A stretch of DNA of 64,000 nucleotides, from the NCBI GenBank assembly GCA_947095535.1, contig OX352772.1, positions 31,701,445-31,765,444 of the forward strand. Reading direction: 5' to 3'. The notes beneath the pieces were generated by a model. The model had not been told where the DNA came from, did not search any database, and saw only the letters and a list, made by a program, of their open reading frames with translations. Made by a program: the position numbers and the translations under genes. Source of the DNA: Poecilobothrus nobilitatus (Eukaryota > Arthropoda > Insecta > Diptera > Dolichopodidae). Below, one piece after another: positions 34,160 through 46,149 of this stretch (its first letter is position 1; each line of letters starts with the position of its first letter).

Positions 34160-34848
34160 ACAAAAAAAAAAACTTTATCTACTTTTTAAACACATTAAAT
34201 AAAGTCACCCGAATACCTTTTCACTACGATTATGGTATTTTTTCCTTCAGTAATTACATAAGGGTTAAAACTGCTAATAATTCACTTACATGCAATTTTG
34301 CATTATATTTTTACTAAAGAAATTTTTCATAAGAAATAAAATTTGAGAAACTCTTTGAATTGCAAATGTATTTTTGGCTTTTTCCATATTTATAATTTAT
34401 GCAAAATTATGTATAAGCATAATTTTTGTCTTTTTGTAAATTTAATTAAAAGCAAAACTGAAAAATCATTATAAAGTTTAGCTTTAAATATTTTATTGAC
34501 ATAAAATAATTTTTCGAAATATTTTTAATAATTTTTAAAGAATTTTAATTTCATTGGTTAATAGTTAAAATTATTATTTTATGTTAAATTAATTCCAAAA
34601 ATGTATAATATATATTTTTTATTAATAAAAGTAACAGTAACAGTCAAAACCAAAACTGAGTTGACTATGAGTTGACTTGAGTTGACTATTTTGAATTAAA
34701 TAATATTAAGTGTATATATTAATTAATTCTAAATAAAGTGTTACCAATACTAATCAATTAGAGTTTTTTTTGATGAAAAAATGTTTGATAAATAAAATGT
34801 AAGATAACAACACAATGCTCTAATTTTGTTATAATTGATTGAATGGAA
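34160..34848. other. AT-rich DNA, no feature seen
   Basis: No supported feature. A short direct duplication of GAGTTGACT occurs at 34658-34688. Confidence 0.5.
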
Positions 34849-34851
34849 GCG

Positions 34852-35620
34852 GTACGAAATCTAGTTTTTTTTTTCAAATCTTGTTCTTTAAAATTTAGTT
34901 TTTTTAAAATCCTCATTTTTTAAATTTTAACTTGTTTTTTTTAAATCTTGCTTTCCCAAAAATATTGCTTAACCCTGATTTTTTATGGGTCAGGTTCATT
35001 GAGAGCATGTGGTTTTGGAAGCCGCAAAAATATTTCAAATGAATGTATTTATGGTTATATCTAACTAGAGCTGCGTCGCTCAAGTTTTCAGAATATTTAT
35101 TATAAGATAATGGATTAGGTTACAAGTTACAACTATAAAATCAGGGTTATACGCAGGTTATAATATCATGATTATACGCTTTTTCAAGAATATGTATATA
35201 CATATATATGAAAAATTCTGGATTAGGAAAGATTTTTATAGTTGGTTACAAGTTGATTACAAAATCAGGGTTATACGCTTTTTATTTATACAAAAATAAG
35301 CTTTGCCAAACGTGAATATTAAGTTTACACACTAATTACCCAAAGTCTGTATTTATTGATTATGATTTGATGTATAAATATATATATGTGCAAGATTTTT
35401 GATTAGAAGGGATTTTACAGTTGGTTACAAAATTAAGCTGTCAAAATGAAATTTAAAATTAAAATAGCATAAAAAATATTTTGTAATAAATTTTGGATTT
35501 TTAATATCTTATTTTAATTTTAATTTTATTTCATTTTGTAGTCAATTTGGGCCGTTCTAAAGAAGTTTTCAAAAAAAACAATATTTTAAAAAACAAGATT
35601 TAAAAAAAATAGATTTCGTA
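34852..35620. repeat. Foldback-like inverted-repeat unit 3 with shared core
   Basis: The left arm (34852-34918) reads TACGAAATCTAGTTTTTTTT, CAAATCTTGTTCTTTAAAAT. The right arm (35567-35620) is its complement: AACAATATTTTAAAAAACAA, GATTTAAAAAAAATAGATTT, CGTA. The left arm is extended by further AAATCTTG-like words. Core copies lie at about 35110-35290 and 35380-35440: CTGGATTAGGAAAGATTTTT, AGTTGGTTACAAG, AAATCAGGGTTATACGCTTT, TCAAGAATATGTATATACAT. This is the same core as in unit 2. Non-coding. Confidence 0.75.
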
Positions 35621-35624
35621 TACA

Positions 35625-37090
35625 TATATGAAACTGCTCCTTCTGCTTTATTTTCTGAGATTAGAAGAGCACACTTAAGAAAATAATTCAAAAATTTAAA
35701 AACAATTACTATAGCAAAAAATATTGCTTTTTAATTCTTTTTAAATTTATTTATATTAATATAGTTATTATTGCAAAAAGAAGCTTCACCCACAATGAAG
35801 ATTCCGTATATACATTAAATAATTACCAAAATTGGTTAAACTCTGTATTTATTGATATTAACTGACGGTAAATATAGGTAGGCATATTTGTAACATTATA
35901 TAAGTGTTGCCATCATGCTAAATTAATCACTCATATTAATTAATAACAAGTATTTCTTCATCAGAATATCTGGTTCAAATTCATGGTCAGGTTTTACCCA
36001 ATTGTAATACGGTTTATATTGCGGCTTATGAAATAATTAAATAAAATAAATAATTCTTGTATAGGACCAAATCTAATATTTGTATTTCATAATCTTGTAC
36101 AATAACTAACCGAATAATCAAAAAATGATTATAGTAATCAATGTTTAGTAAAAATGTTGATTTATGGAACAAACTAAAGCTTAGTTTAATATAAATAAAA
36201 TGATGATGATGCCTTAATATGATGATGTTGAAGCCGTAAACTTCTTATATAAAAGGGAAGAGGGAAACAAACAAAAATATTATTAAGATATGCTAAAAAT
36301 AACATATTATTGAAACATAAACATAAAATTTAAGTTTTCTCTAATTTTTATTTAAATTTAAAGTATATTTCTTATTTAATACTATTATTCCATCAAAAAA
36401 TATAATTACGATGTTTAAAATAAAATTATAACATGGAAACATTTTAAATTTATACAAAAATTCTAATAAAATCAATCAAAAACAAAATATTTCATAGCAC
36501 TTTTAACATTTTTATTCAAAAAACACTTACTTATATTTTAGTACAATTTTCCTTTTATTTTCTTATTTTTTTATTACTAATAATTTTCAGTTTAAAATAA
36601 ATTTATTTGAAATTTCAAATTCTCAAAATTCATTCTTCTGACAGACAGTAAAGAAATAATTTTAGTAAAAAAATTTTGTTGGATTGTTTTTTACTCTTTT
36701 CACTTGAATAAAACTGAATTAACTTTTCACTTAAATAAAACTGAATATTTTCAATGAAAATATTTTGATTTTTTTCAGAGATTTTTTAAAAAATGTTATG
36801 GTACATAATGAAAAGCACATGCCTTTGAATAATAGATGAATGTTTAATGACTTTGAAAAAATAAAGGGTAAAAGTATCGATAGTAAAGTGAATTTGCTTG
36901 AAATATTAAGACTTTTGTAAACCTATATATATTTATTTATAAAACTAAATCGATAGTTTTTAAAATGTACTTACACAGGTAACACAAGGATCCTAAAGAA
37001 CTAAAACAGATCTTATAGATTTTTGTGGGCCGAAGAATTCAGACGAAAAATACTGACAATTATTTCCAATAGTTCACATTTTCTCTCTTT
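35625..37090. other. AT-rich DNA, no feature seen
   Basis: A B-box-like GGTTCAAATTC near 35972 is not accompanied by a clear A box. No gene recognised. Confidence 0.5.
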
Positions 37091-37094
37091 TACT

Positions 37095-37425
37095 ATTCAT
37101 TTAAAATAAATCAGGACAATCACAGGAAGGGGTTGTATATACTACTGTATATTGTATAACTGTAATGGCTTCGTTACTGTTAGTAAAATATTAATTAAAA
37201 TTGGTGGATTCATTGTTACCTTAGAGTTCCACTTGTCCATTCATTATTTTCGGATCCTTGTCTTATCCTATTATTACTCTCCTATTATTACTATTATTAC
37301 CTATTCTTACTCTCTAGTAAATATACTGGGTTAGCAGTTACGAGTTTAATCCCTTTTAATTGACTAAAGGAGGAGGCGAAATTTTGTCAGTAAGAATCTG
37401 ACTGCCACTGCCATATACTATTTAG
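37095..37425 (-). repeat. Family D repeat, minus strand
   Basis: In complement it reads GTCAGATTCTTACTGACAAA, CCCAGTATATTTACTAGAGA, GTAAGAATAGGTAATAATAG, AACAATGAATCCACC and TTTTACTAACAGTAACGAAG, in the same order as 28990-29320. The two copies define family D. The 60-residue frame at 37152-37334 runs antisense to the repeat and has no motif. Confidence 0.7.
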
Positions 37426-37429
37426 AGAA

Positions 37430-38040
37430 ACCTTTGTTTATTATCCAATGAAACAATTTAAAATATTTTTAATATAAAAGTTATCATTATATAACATTTA
37501 AATATCGGACAATAATTTTATAAGATTCTTTTAAGAAAATTCTATGTAGGTAGATAGCTATTAATAAAATATTTTTGGTTTTGTATTTTTTGAATAAAAA
37601 CTTTTCTTTTCAATATTTTTAAGGTGAAATTCAAAATAAATTCTATTTTTAAATTTTGAATATAACCGTAAGTAAGTAAGTAATAAGTCCAATAAAATGT
37701 TACTGGTTATGAAAGCAGTTGAATAAAAAAATATTTTCCAATACAAAAAAAAAAACATTATTTCAAGTAGTGACTTTAAAATTTTCCGGTTTCCCTCTTC
37801 CTTAAAAAATTTGATTTAGAATAGTATTATCACATTTTTTTTAAAAAAAAAAAATATTAATTCGACAAACGATTTTTTGTATTTTGTCAAAATTTAGGAT
37901 ACTTTTAAAATTTTGAGTAACAAGAAGTTTTGGTTTAATTTTGTTTAAATGATTAAAAATAAAAAAAAATTGAGATAATTAAGTAAGTTTCAGAACTGTC
38001 ACATTAAAGGAATGCTAAAATTGGGGTTGGGTTTAAAATC
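37430..38040. other. AT-rich DNA, no feature seen
   Basis: No supported feature. Confidence 0.5.
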
Positions 38041-38561
38041 TCATTTCTCAAAATATCAAATGGCAAAGTTTTTTTAAAAATAATTTTGTTTCATCACAAA
38101 ATCCCAAATCATAAAATTATAAATTGCAAAACTTCATTTTTGCCTCAATTTATAAAACTTCAAAAAAAAAAAACTGTTGAATAAGAAACATCTAAAAAAC
38201 ATGTATGTATTTGACGTAGAATTGGATTCCTTAAAATAAAAAGAGCTTGACCAAACGCAACGGAACGCGAGAAGGGTATATTTAAGCGTTGCTAGTGCAG
38301 AAAAACTATTTACTTTTAATCGCGTTGACATTTAATTTATTTTGTTTACTTTTTTGTTTTTGTTATTTTATATTGGTTATTGGCTACCATTGAAACAATC
38401 TAAATTTTAAATATGTAGACACTCTAAATTTCTATCACAAAGCGACGCTAAGATTTTTCTTTGGTCATTTTAATTAAAAAGCAATGCACGAGGCAAATCG
38501 ACCATAAGATCAGCACCTTTAAACATTTACAACTTCTATGAATTATTTTTTGTTTTATTGA

Positions 38562-38660
38562 TAAAGTCTGAGCTAATGTGTCAGTAATCGCCAGAGTTTC
38601 CCTAGAGTTGGTGTTAAGTTAAGTTTCCCAATCCACAAAGATATCGTTCTTCGTTCATAG
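38562..38660 (-). repeat. R1-like element 3' end, same family as 49963-50590
   Basis: In complement the segment ends CTCTGGCGATTACTGACACA, TTAGCTCAGACTTTATCAAT, AAAACAAAAAATAATTC. The copy at 49963-50020 ends GTGATTACTGATGCGTTAGC, TTAGACTTCATCAAT followed by an A-rich tail. Shared termination point and tail indicate one family; this copy is truncated to about 100 bases. Confidence 0.7.
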
Positions 38661-39008
38661 ATATCGATAACGGAATAAGTTTTGAAAGTTTCGCAAATCC
38701 ATATCTAATAGCTCAGTTAAATTTTGCAAAACGAAACTACCGTGATATTTTCGCCTTTTCCCTAACAAAACACTAACTAATAAAGTTCATGTATTTACAT
38801 TATTGTTTATTCAATATTTTTGTTAGAAACTTACATTGCGGTTTCATCTATGTACTTCACAAATTTTAACTTTATTTGAGTAATAAATAAAAAAAAAACA
38901 AAATCCTTGTGATTGAAAGTTTTCAATTTTGGAAAATTAATTTTTCACTCATTTTTCTTTTCATTAAAAAATCATGCTACCTGTTCAGTACGTGAACTCG
39001 TACTACGT

Positions 39009-39062
39009 CATGTTCATATAAGCACTTGGCGTTAATATGGCATGTTCTTATAAGCACTTGGC
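39009..39062 (+). repeat. Two-copy tandem repeat, 32-bp period
   Basis: CATGTTCATATAAGCACTTG (39009) is followed by CATGTTCTTATAAGCACTTG (39041), each continuing GC or GCC. One mismatch in the shared 22 bases. Confidence 0.85.
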
Positions 39063-39204
39063 CACCAAAGCTCTTTAAGAATTCATTATAACGCCTTTTG
39101 TTTTGGCCAATTTTGCGATTTAGAAATTTGGGATTATAATTTTGACATTTTTGATAATTTGTATCTTTAAGATTTTGGTTTGGATTTGGATTTCGGGACG
39201 ATCC

Positions 39205-41090
39205 TCCTAAAAATATTATAAACTTGATATTTGCACATCATTCTCATTTAGTTGGACATTTACCTTCATAAATATTTTGCCCGCTATATTAACAATTGCA
39301 TAGTATACGAAAAAGTCAAATGGAAATGGGAAAACTTATCTTGTTATTTTTTCTAAGTTTTTAAAAATTTATGAATATAAGAAATAATAAGAAAACTATC
39401 AAAATGACTAGAAATTCAATATTTCGATAATTTCAATAGAAACTTTGATTATGAATTTTTCTCTGCGGAAAATCATAAAAGTTATTAAACAAAATCATAA
39501 AAATTAAGTGTTTAAGAAGTGTTTTTATCAAAAGTTTTATGTGAAAAAGGAAAAACTAATTTGAGTTTCAAAAAAAAAAACAAAAAATAAAAATTAAAAG
39601 ATATTTAAAATAATTTTACTAAACCATGAAAAGTATTGTGTATAGAAATTAAATAATTTTTCTGCTACTGAATAATTTTAAATCATTTTTTTTTTCTTTG
39701 AAATATCTGAAATCAAAAATGTCTTTATATTTATTTATATAAATAGTAAATAAAATTTTAAAATTAATTAAATAGTTATTTTTAAAAATAATTGAAAAAC
39801 TTAATAAAAAAAACTTCAAAATATGCTTCAAACCACATTCTATATGAAATTTAATGACAAATAATTTAACAAATTTTAAAAATAAAAAGTCTTTTATTGA
39901 ATTCTTAAAGAACTTCGTTGGCCCAGTGGCCCAACGACCTCAAATACTGAACAAGTAGAATGTTTACTTAATTGAACGGAAAATTAGCGAAAAGGTAATT
40001 TTAAAAGGCCCTACCAAGGTGTTATACAGGTAAATAATAAATACATTTTAAAAACAATCCAAATACAATTCTACATATTTTATATAAACCTTTAACATAT
40101 AAATTACATTATTATCATCAGTTCTTTTAGTTAATTTACTTAATTATAGAATTAAATAAACTTTTATATTTTAATTTTAAAAAGATTTCTTAAAACAACA
40201 TTGAAATATTAGACTAATTTAAAAGTTTAAATGACTTTGTGAATCGAACAAAACCCTTTGAAAAATAGAAATTCTGTTATATCAAAGCCTGTCGAGAATT
40301 CACAAATTTTTACTTCGTACATATACAAAAAACTGATTGCAAAACTATTAAATAAAATTGAATAGAAAATTTAATTAAAAAAAAATTATAAATATAAATA
40401 CTTTTACTTACCGGAAGTTCAAATTTATTATTTAATAAAACCCATATCATATACAATATTTTTGATTTACTTTTTTTTTTTTTTAACTTTTTTCGTCCTG
40501 TTTTTAAATAAAAATTTCAAATGCTTAAATAAATTGACGAAATATTTATGTATTTTAGGAAATACAAAATTTTTATTTTAAATTTTAAAATTTTTTATCC
40601 ATTTTTACAGGATATATCATAAAAATTTTATTTTTATCACATTTTTGAACCATTGTTTCACAAATCAACAATATAATACATAAGATTTAATATGTGTACA
40701 ACTATTTTACTCTTATTTTAGGCTTTAATAGATTTCATTTTTAAAAATATTTTTTTAAGTTTTTGTTTTAATAAAGAAATACTACATTAAATTAAACCGT
40801 AAAAATTATATATTATATAACTTTTATCTTTTAAATTGGTCAAATTGTGTACCAGGCAAATTTAGAAAATTCATTGAAGCTAAGAAATTTTAATGTTATT
40901 AATAGTCAAAAACTAAAGATAGTTAACAACAACATAATAGAATATAATTAGTGCTTCAATTATTTTGATGCTTTAATTACTACTAATGAAGAGACGTAGA
41001 AAATAGATTGAGACAATCAAGTATAGCATTTAGTAGATTATGATATATATAAAGATCTTCACATCTGGCCAGTGTCACAAAAAAAAAACA
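39205..41090. other. AT-rich DNA, no feature seen
   Basis: A GC-rich patch at 39910-39950 (TTCGTTGGCCCAGTGGCCCA) could form a short hairpin and has an A-box look, but no B box follows. Otherwise nothing recognised. Confidence 0.5.
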
Positions 41091-41094
41091 AATT

Positions 41095-41478
41095 TCAATT
41101 CCTTCCTTCGAAAGCAGTTCTACTATATGGAAACAATTCTTGGTTCGTAAAACAGACAACTATCAACGAGCTCCAAACATTCGTAAACAGCTATAGCATT
41201 CAAATAAAGATGAAGAAATGGAAGTGAGTAAAACACATACTCCGAAAAGTACTCAATACAATAGCTTGCCAAGCATTAGGGTTGAATGCACAGCGAAAAA
41301 GAAAAATAGGAAGACCACAAGAAAGAAGAATAAGAATATCCAAAGAAATGGAAGAAAACGGTAAGATCTGAGAAGAAGTAAACTAATGGCCCAAAACAGA
41401 GTATGATGGAGAAGTTTTGTGCAAGCTCAATCCTTTACTTCCTTAGCGCAAGGAAGTAAAAAGTATGAAAAAAAATAA
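41095..41478 (+). pseudogene. RTE/CR1-like non-LTR retrotransposon, C-terminal tail
   Basis: The plus strand, across frameshifts, reads AVLLYGNNSWFVKQTTINEL, QTFVNS, MKKWK, then ACQALGLNAQRKRKIGRPQE and ISKEMEENGK, EEVKLMAQNR and WRSFVQAQSF. The succession VLLYG..W, IARQALGLNPQGKRKxGRPxxTWRR-like, and MAQNRxRWRSFV is the familiar C-terminal extension of insect RTE/CR1-type ORF2 proteins. The polymerase domain is absent and stops and frameshifts are present, so it is a 5'-truncated dead copy. An A-rich 3' end follows at 41466. Confidence 0.8.
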
Positions 41479-41616
41479 TTAATTATACTTTAAAAATGTT
41501 TTAATATTATTAGAGTAATTAAAATTTAAATTACTTTAATTTTTTTTTTTCGATTATTTACTTATTATAATCATAGTTTTGAAGACATTCCCACACTTTT
41601 GATATCATATAGAAAC

Positions 41617-42965
41617 GAGGAAGAGTGCAGTAGAATAGACTGTGCCAACTCTGGTATATTCGTATGCACGTAATACATCCTGTTTCTATAAAACTTGATC
41701 ATCATTTAAAAATATTCAGATGTTTTAGTACCGACGTTAACTACAGAGATATATTTATATAAATTGTGGAGTTGTATGACAGCTACCCGAATCTATTGCC
41801 ATGATATGCAAGTCATGATATTGCCTGAACCGGCTGCTCTAGACAAACCAAATTTTACAAAAGTTGTTGGCATGTAACTCGACACCTCTTTACTAAATTT
41901 CAGGTTCCCAGCTTCAGTAGACACTGAGTTTTTTTCATTTAAAAAGAGAATTTGTATGGCAGCTACCCGAACCTGTTGCACCAGCACAACCAAATACAGA
42001 AGTTGTATAAAACTTGATCATCATTTGTAAGATTTCAGACCCCTAGCTTTATTAAGTTCCAAGAGGGGCAAGAAGCTTGAACCGACTACTCTAGGCCAAC
42101 TAAGTTCTAAAAAAGTTGTTGGCATGTAACTCGACACCTCTTTACCAAATTTCAGGTTCCTAGCTGCAGTAGACACTAAGTTATTTTCATTTAAAAAGAG
42201 AATTTGTATGGCAGCTACCCGAACCTGTTGCACCAGCACAACCAAATACAAAAGTTGTGGCCATATAAAACTTGATCATCATTTGTAAGATTTCAGACCC
42301 CTAGCTTCATTAAGTTCCAAGAGGGGCAAGAAGTCTGAACCGGCTACTCTAGGCCAACTAAGTTCTACAAAAGTTGTTGGCATGTAACTCGACACCTTTT
42401 TACTAAATTGCAGGTTCCTAGCTTCAATAGACACTGAGTTATTTCCATTCAAAAAGAGAAGTTGTATGGCAGCTACTGGAACTTGTTGCATCAGCAGAAC
42501 CAAATTTTACAGAAGTTGTTGCCATAAAACTGGATCATCATTTGTAAGATTTCAGACCCCTAGCTTCATTACGTTTCAAGAGGTGCAAGAAGCCTGAACC
42601 GACTGCTCTAGACAAACCGAATTTTACAAAAGTTGTTGGCATGTAACTCGACACCTCTTTATTAAATTTCAGATTCCTAACTTCAATAGACACTGAGTTA
42701 TTCTCATTTAAACGGATAAGTTGTATAGCAGCAACCCAAACTCGTCGCACCACCAGAACCAAATTTTGCAGAAGTTGTTGCCATAAAACTGGATCATCAT
42801 TTGTAAGATTTCAGACCCCTAGTTTCATTAAGTTTCAAGAGGTGCAAGAAGCCTGAACCAGCTGCTCTAGATAAACCGAATTTTACAAAAGTTGTTGGCA
42901 TTTAACTCGACACCTCTTTACTAAATTTCAGGTTCCTAGCTTCAGTAGACACTGAGTTATTTTCA
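41617..42965 (+). repeat. Family B dispersed repeat, expanded by an internal tandem array
   Basis: Begins GAGGAAGAGTGCAG like the copy at 58541, followed by CCAACTCTGGTATATTCGTA and CATCCTGTTTCTATAAAACT. From about 41750 the inner unit is tandemly repeated (see the array entry). The family right end (TAATGGCAAATTTATTATAC) is missing: the copy stops at a SINE-1 at 42968. Non-coding. Confidence 0.85.
41750..42965 (+). repeat. Tandem array in family B, five units of about 258 bp
   Basis: The landmark GAGGGGCAAGAAGCTTGAAC or its variant occurs at about 41811, 42063, 42321, 42580 and 42839, giving periods of 252, 258, 259 and 259 bases. Each unit includes CTACTCTAGGCCAACTAAGT, AAAAGTTGTTGGCATGTAAC, TCGACACCTCTTTAC, ACACTGAGTTATTTTCATTT and GTATGGCAGCTACCCGAAC. 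The array also yields four similar open frames on the minus strand (41793-42762), which are by-products of the repeat since no unit has protein-family features and the other family B copies lack open frames there. Confidence 0.92.
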
Positions 42966-42967
42966 TT

Positions 42968-43090
42968 TTCATCTACCACATAAATGTGGACCGGATTTCA
43001 GGCGTGGCTATAAATGTCTGTAAAACCACACTCCCTTAGTGTTTACAGCGTATTTTATACGCTCTTACCCACTAGGCCGACGAGGCCCCC
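42968..43090 (-). mobile_element. SINE-1 copy with internal deletion, minus strand
   Basis: In complement: GGGGGCCTCGTCGGCCTAGT, GGGTAAGAGCGTATAAAATA, CGCTGTAAACACTAAGGGAG, TGTGGTTTTACAGACATTTA, TAGCCACGCCTGAAATCCGG, TCCACATTTATGTGGTAG. The B box and the GTCGTAAG stem are deleted. It sits exactly at the junction between family B (left) and family A (right). Confidence 0.85.
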
Positions 43091-43330
43091 GACAAGATAT
43101 AAAAATTAATCTTTATTACATATATGTATTTTTACGTGTACTAACGGTTTTCTTAATTATATAAGATCCCGTACTTACAGCCCTTCAAATTTTCAAAAAA
43201 GTTGTATTTTCATAATTTTTCTTATATGAAATTTTAAAATTTTGGTGGAAGTCACAATTCTAAACATTTTATTATCTTTTGGAAATGTGCGCTTTTAAAA
43301 ATCATTGGTTTACATTTTGCCTTTTTATAT
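43091..43330 (+). repeat. Family A dispersed repeat, right part
   Basis: Starts at GACAAGATATAAAAATTAAT directly after the SINE-1 head, then TTTTTACGTGTACTAACGGT, TAAGATCCCGTACTTACAGC, AATTTTGGTGGAAGTCACAA, ATCTTTTGGAAATGTGCGCT and TTGGTTTACATTTTGCC. The left two thirds of the family are absent. Confidence 0.85.
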
Positions 43331-43334
43331 AGAT

Positions 43335-46145
43335 CTTAATATACAAAAACTTTGTTAATATCCTAAAAAATGTGAAATTTATTATACTTACCTATAATTT
43401 TATATACTTAGTTCATAAAATTACTAATCCACCAAAATACTTATAAATTCTGTGATCTCAGTTACATTTTATTTTTGGCAAGAAATTTTCTTCTTAGTGT
43501 TAAATCTCATTTTTACATTTTAAAACAAAAATAAAACAATAATTTAACTTCTAAAATATTAAATTTTATTATGTACCGGCTTTTAGTGTTCTGCCCTAAT
43601 AGTTAATAAAACTTATAGGACAATAGAACCAACTTTGACATAAGCACCATAAGTTTTTCTTTTACAAATTTAAAAAAAAAAAATTTAATTTTTAAAAAAA
43701 CAATTTGTTGCTATGAAAAGTTTGTATAGAAACACTACAAGTATGCAAAGAAATCTATCAAATACTAAGAAAACGGCAATAATTCTTTCTACGTGATATT
43801 TCTTGGGGCATGTCTTATTGCTTCGTTATTTGTCGTTTCGATCACACGTGGCGCCTTTTATAAAAATATTTTATTTAAAATAATTTTCTAAAATAAAAAT
43901 CGTTTTTTTTTGTTTTTTACTTATTTAAATTACAAAAAAATTCAATTTATTGCAAGTATCACGTAAAAACATAAGGATACATTGCAAATTACAAAACGTA
44001 TAATAGAAAATATTATTAAGAAATTCTATTGAAGTCAACCTAGTAAATTGATTACCTTTTTCTTACTCTTATCCATTTTTTTCTAATGCATTCAGTGAAA
44101 TCTTACTGAATCTCTCACTTCACTTAAAGTATTAAACATTTTTATTTTTGTTGCTTTCAATTTATTTATTTCAAAATAATTTTCTACCATAAATATTTAA
44201 GAGGACGGCGTGTCTTCTTTGGAGTCTCTCAAATCTCAAATAAAGGGTCATATTCTCAAAAAGGGGATTATGTCTTACCAGTCATTGGACACAATATCAC
44301 TAAAATGATTAGAAGTTAACGGCTCATTAAAAAATCATAATTTCTTCAAAATTATTTATTTGAGTCGCATACCGGTGTAATACCATACTTAAATTGATGT
44401 GATATTGTATTTTAGTAGGTTATAACACTCATAAATAACAAACATTTTTGTTGTGTTATGTCCTACCAATTGAAGGACATTGTGAGTCACAGCTAGTGGG
44501 ACAGGGGACAGTGTTCTGCCAGTATTTAAAAATTTAGCAGTTTACTTATTTTCATTATCTAGTAATATTTATTTTAATTTATTTTCAATTGTCCTTGCTT
44601 ATCCAGTCAAAGATTTTATTTATAAAATTAACACATTATCGCAGTTCATTGTCAAGTGACGGTTAAGTTCATTTTCTAAATAACAACAAATTATCTGTAG
44701 TAAATTTTTTTTTGAAAAACGAATTTTTTTTTTAACAACCATAATATAATCGTTAAATAAATATCGTATAATCACTTTCAAAAATATCGTATAACCACAA
44801 AAACATTATGAATTATTAAAATTCTAGTTCATTAACTTGAACACCGCATAAGCGTATACCCTGTACATAATATTACAGAACGTTTACAGTTTCATGAACT
44901 GAATATATATTTTTTTATTATATATTTTTTATTTGTGGTTGCAATAATTTTGGTAGGCATTGACTTTTAGAATAATATATTTGAGGTTTTTGCACTGCAT
45001 ATAATGGTGAATACTTTTTTTTAAATTATTATGCGATGCTATATTATAAGAATCATTTGTCCTTTCATAATTTTCGTTAGTTAAGTGTATTTATTTATTC
45101 ACTTAGTTAAAAATTTTACATTAAATTAATATAACATAACTATAAATATAAAGTTTTCTAAAAAAAAATTAAAAATAAGGATCAGAAATAATAGAATACT
45201 TAAGACTGTAGCATACAACAATAGACAATATTACATATTATAGGATAGGTTTACACATTTTTATTAAAATCATCGGCTCTTAAGGTTATTAATACTCTAC
45301 AACACACAATATTACTTTAATACTCTTGTTAGTTTATATAGCAATATTATTTATTTGTTGCAACAGGGATTTATTAAGGAAAAATACATTTTCAGTAATG
45401 AATTAGAAATTATCAACTCTGTAGGTTTAATACTCATCTCTGAATTAAAAATGCTAACCACCAAAGCCCCCATCCATTTCCATTTATTTATTCAAGTTCA
45501 GAAATATTTACAAAAATTGCATAAATTCAGGAGCAAAATTAAATTTGAAAAAATCTATATAGACATTATTGTAATTTGACATCACATTGAATATTAAAAT
45601 TTTTCTAACTAAATATTAGTATTTTTTATTATTTTGTTTGAATTTTATTATGAAAATCAACAAAGAAAAATTGTGACTCCTTAAACTATGCAATTTAAAT
45701 ACTGTCTCATTACTAACATTGTATTTTTTTCTGTTAATATTCCAAATCTCAATCTTTATACTGTTATACTGTTATACTGTTTTTTTTTACCAATTTACAT
45801 AAAAAGTTCAATTATTTCCACCATCATTTACAAAATATTTGTTAAATTTAAATATTTATTAAGACAATCAACTTAAACAGTTTTTTTTATAAAATAATAA
45901 TAATTATAATTCATTTTTAAACAAAGAAAAAATTTCTTTATTTTAATTATTGAAATTTTACAAACAATTGAAAGTATTTTAAATTTTAAAAAAATTTTTT
46001 GACCGCATAATTTATGAAAAATAAAAATCTTTAAATTTAAAACTTTTTTTTAATGAGTTTTGGCATTTTGATTCTTGACCTTTGAAGAATGATTTAAAGA
46101 AACATTTTTTTTTGTAAACAAAATTCTTATATAAACAAAAAAGAG
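43335..46145. other. AT-rich DNA, minor direct repeat
   Basis: No gene. A phrase TTATGTCTTACCAGTCATTG (44268) recurs as TTATGTCCTACCAATTGAAG (44456), each followed by a GGACACAATATCAC or GGACATTGTGAGTCAC block, about 188 bases apart. The open frames at 45355-45579, 45688-45876 and 46012-46238 have no motif. Confidence 0.55.
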
Positions 46146-46149
46146 AAAC

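Larger units (their letters stand above)
38045..39200. repeat. Possible inverted-arm unit with AAATCCCAAAT words
   Basis: The left arm (38045-38160) carries CTCAAAATATCAAATGG, CAAAATCCCAAATCATAAAA and TTATAAATTGCAAAAC. The right arm (39105-39200) carries CAATTTTGCGATTTAGAAAT, TTGGGATTATAATTTTGACA and related words that are complementary in style. The pairing is loose and I could not find the shared core with confidence. The interior contains a retrotransposon stub, so this may be two unrelated low-complexity stretches. Confidence 0.3.

Noticed and set aside
33916..34317. 133-residue open frame
   Set aside because: No domain, signal or conserved motif; it spans one copy of a 58-base direct repeat.
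35930..36060. A fourth SINE-2 copy, from a B-box-like GGTTCAAATTC
   Set aside because: No convincing A box and no TTATATCGTAATA tail.
39905..39990. A third type of SINE, from TTGGCCCAGTGGCCCAACG
   Set aside because: It looks like an A box by itself, but no B box, tail or second copy was found; a short hairpin is an equal explanation.
41793..42762. Four similar minus-strand open frames of 66-76 residues that look like a repeated protein
   Set aside because: They lie exactly on the 258-base DNA repeat of family B. Other family B copies have no open frame at the same place, and the residues match no family I know.
41750..42965. A CRISPR-like array, from the regular spacing of repeats
   Set aside because: The units are about 258 bases, similar along their whole length, with no short repeat plus unique spacer pattern; the sequence is eukaryotic.
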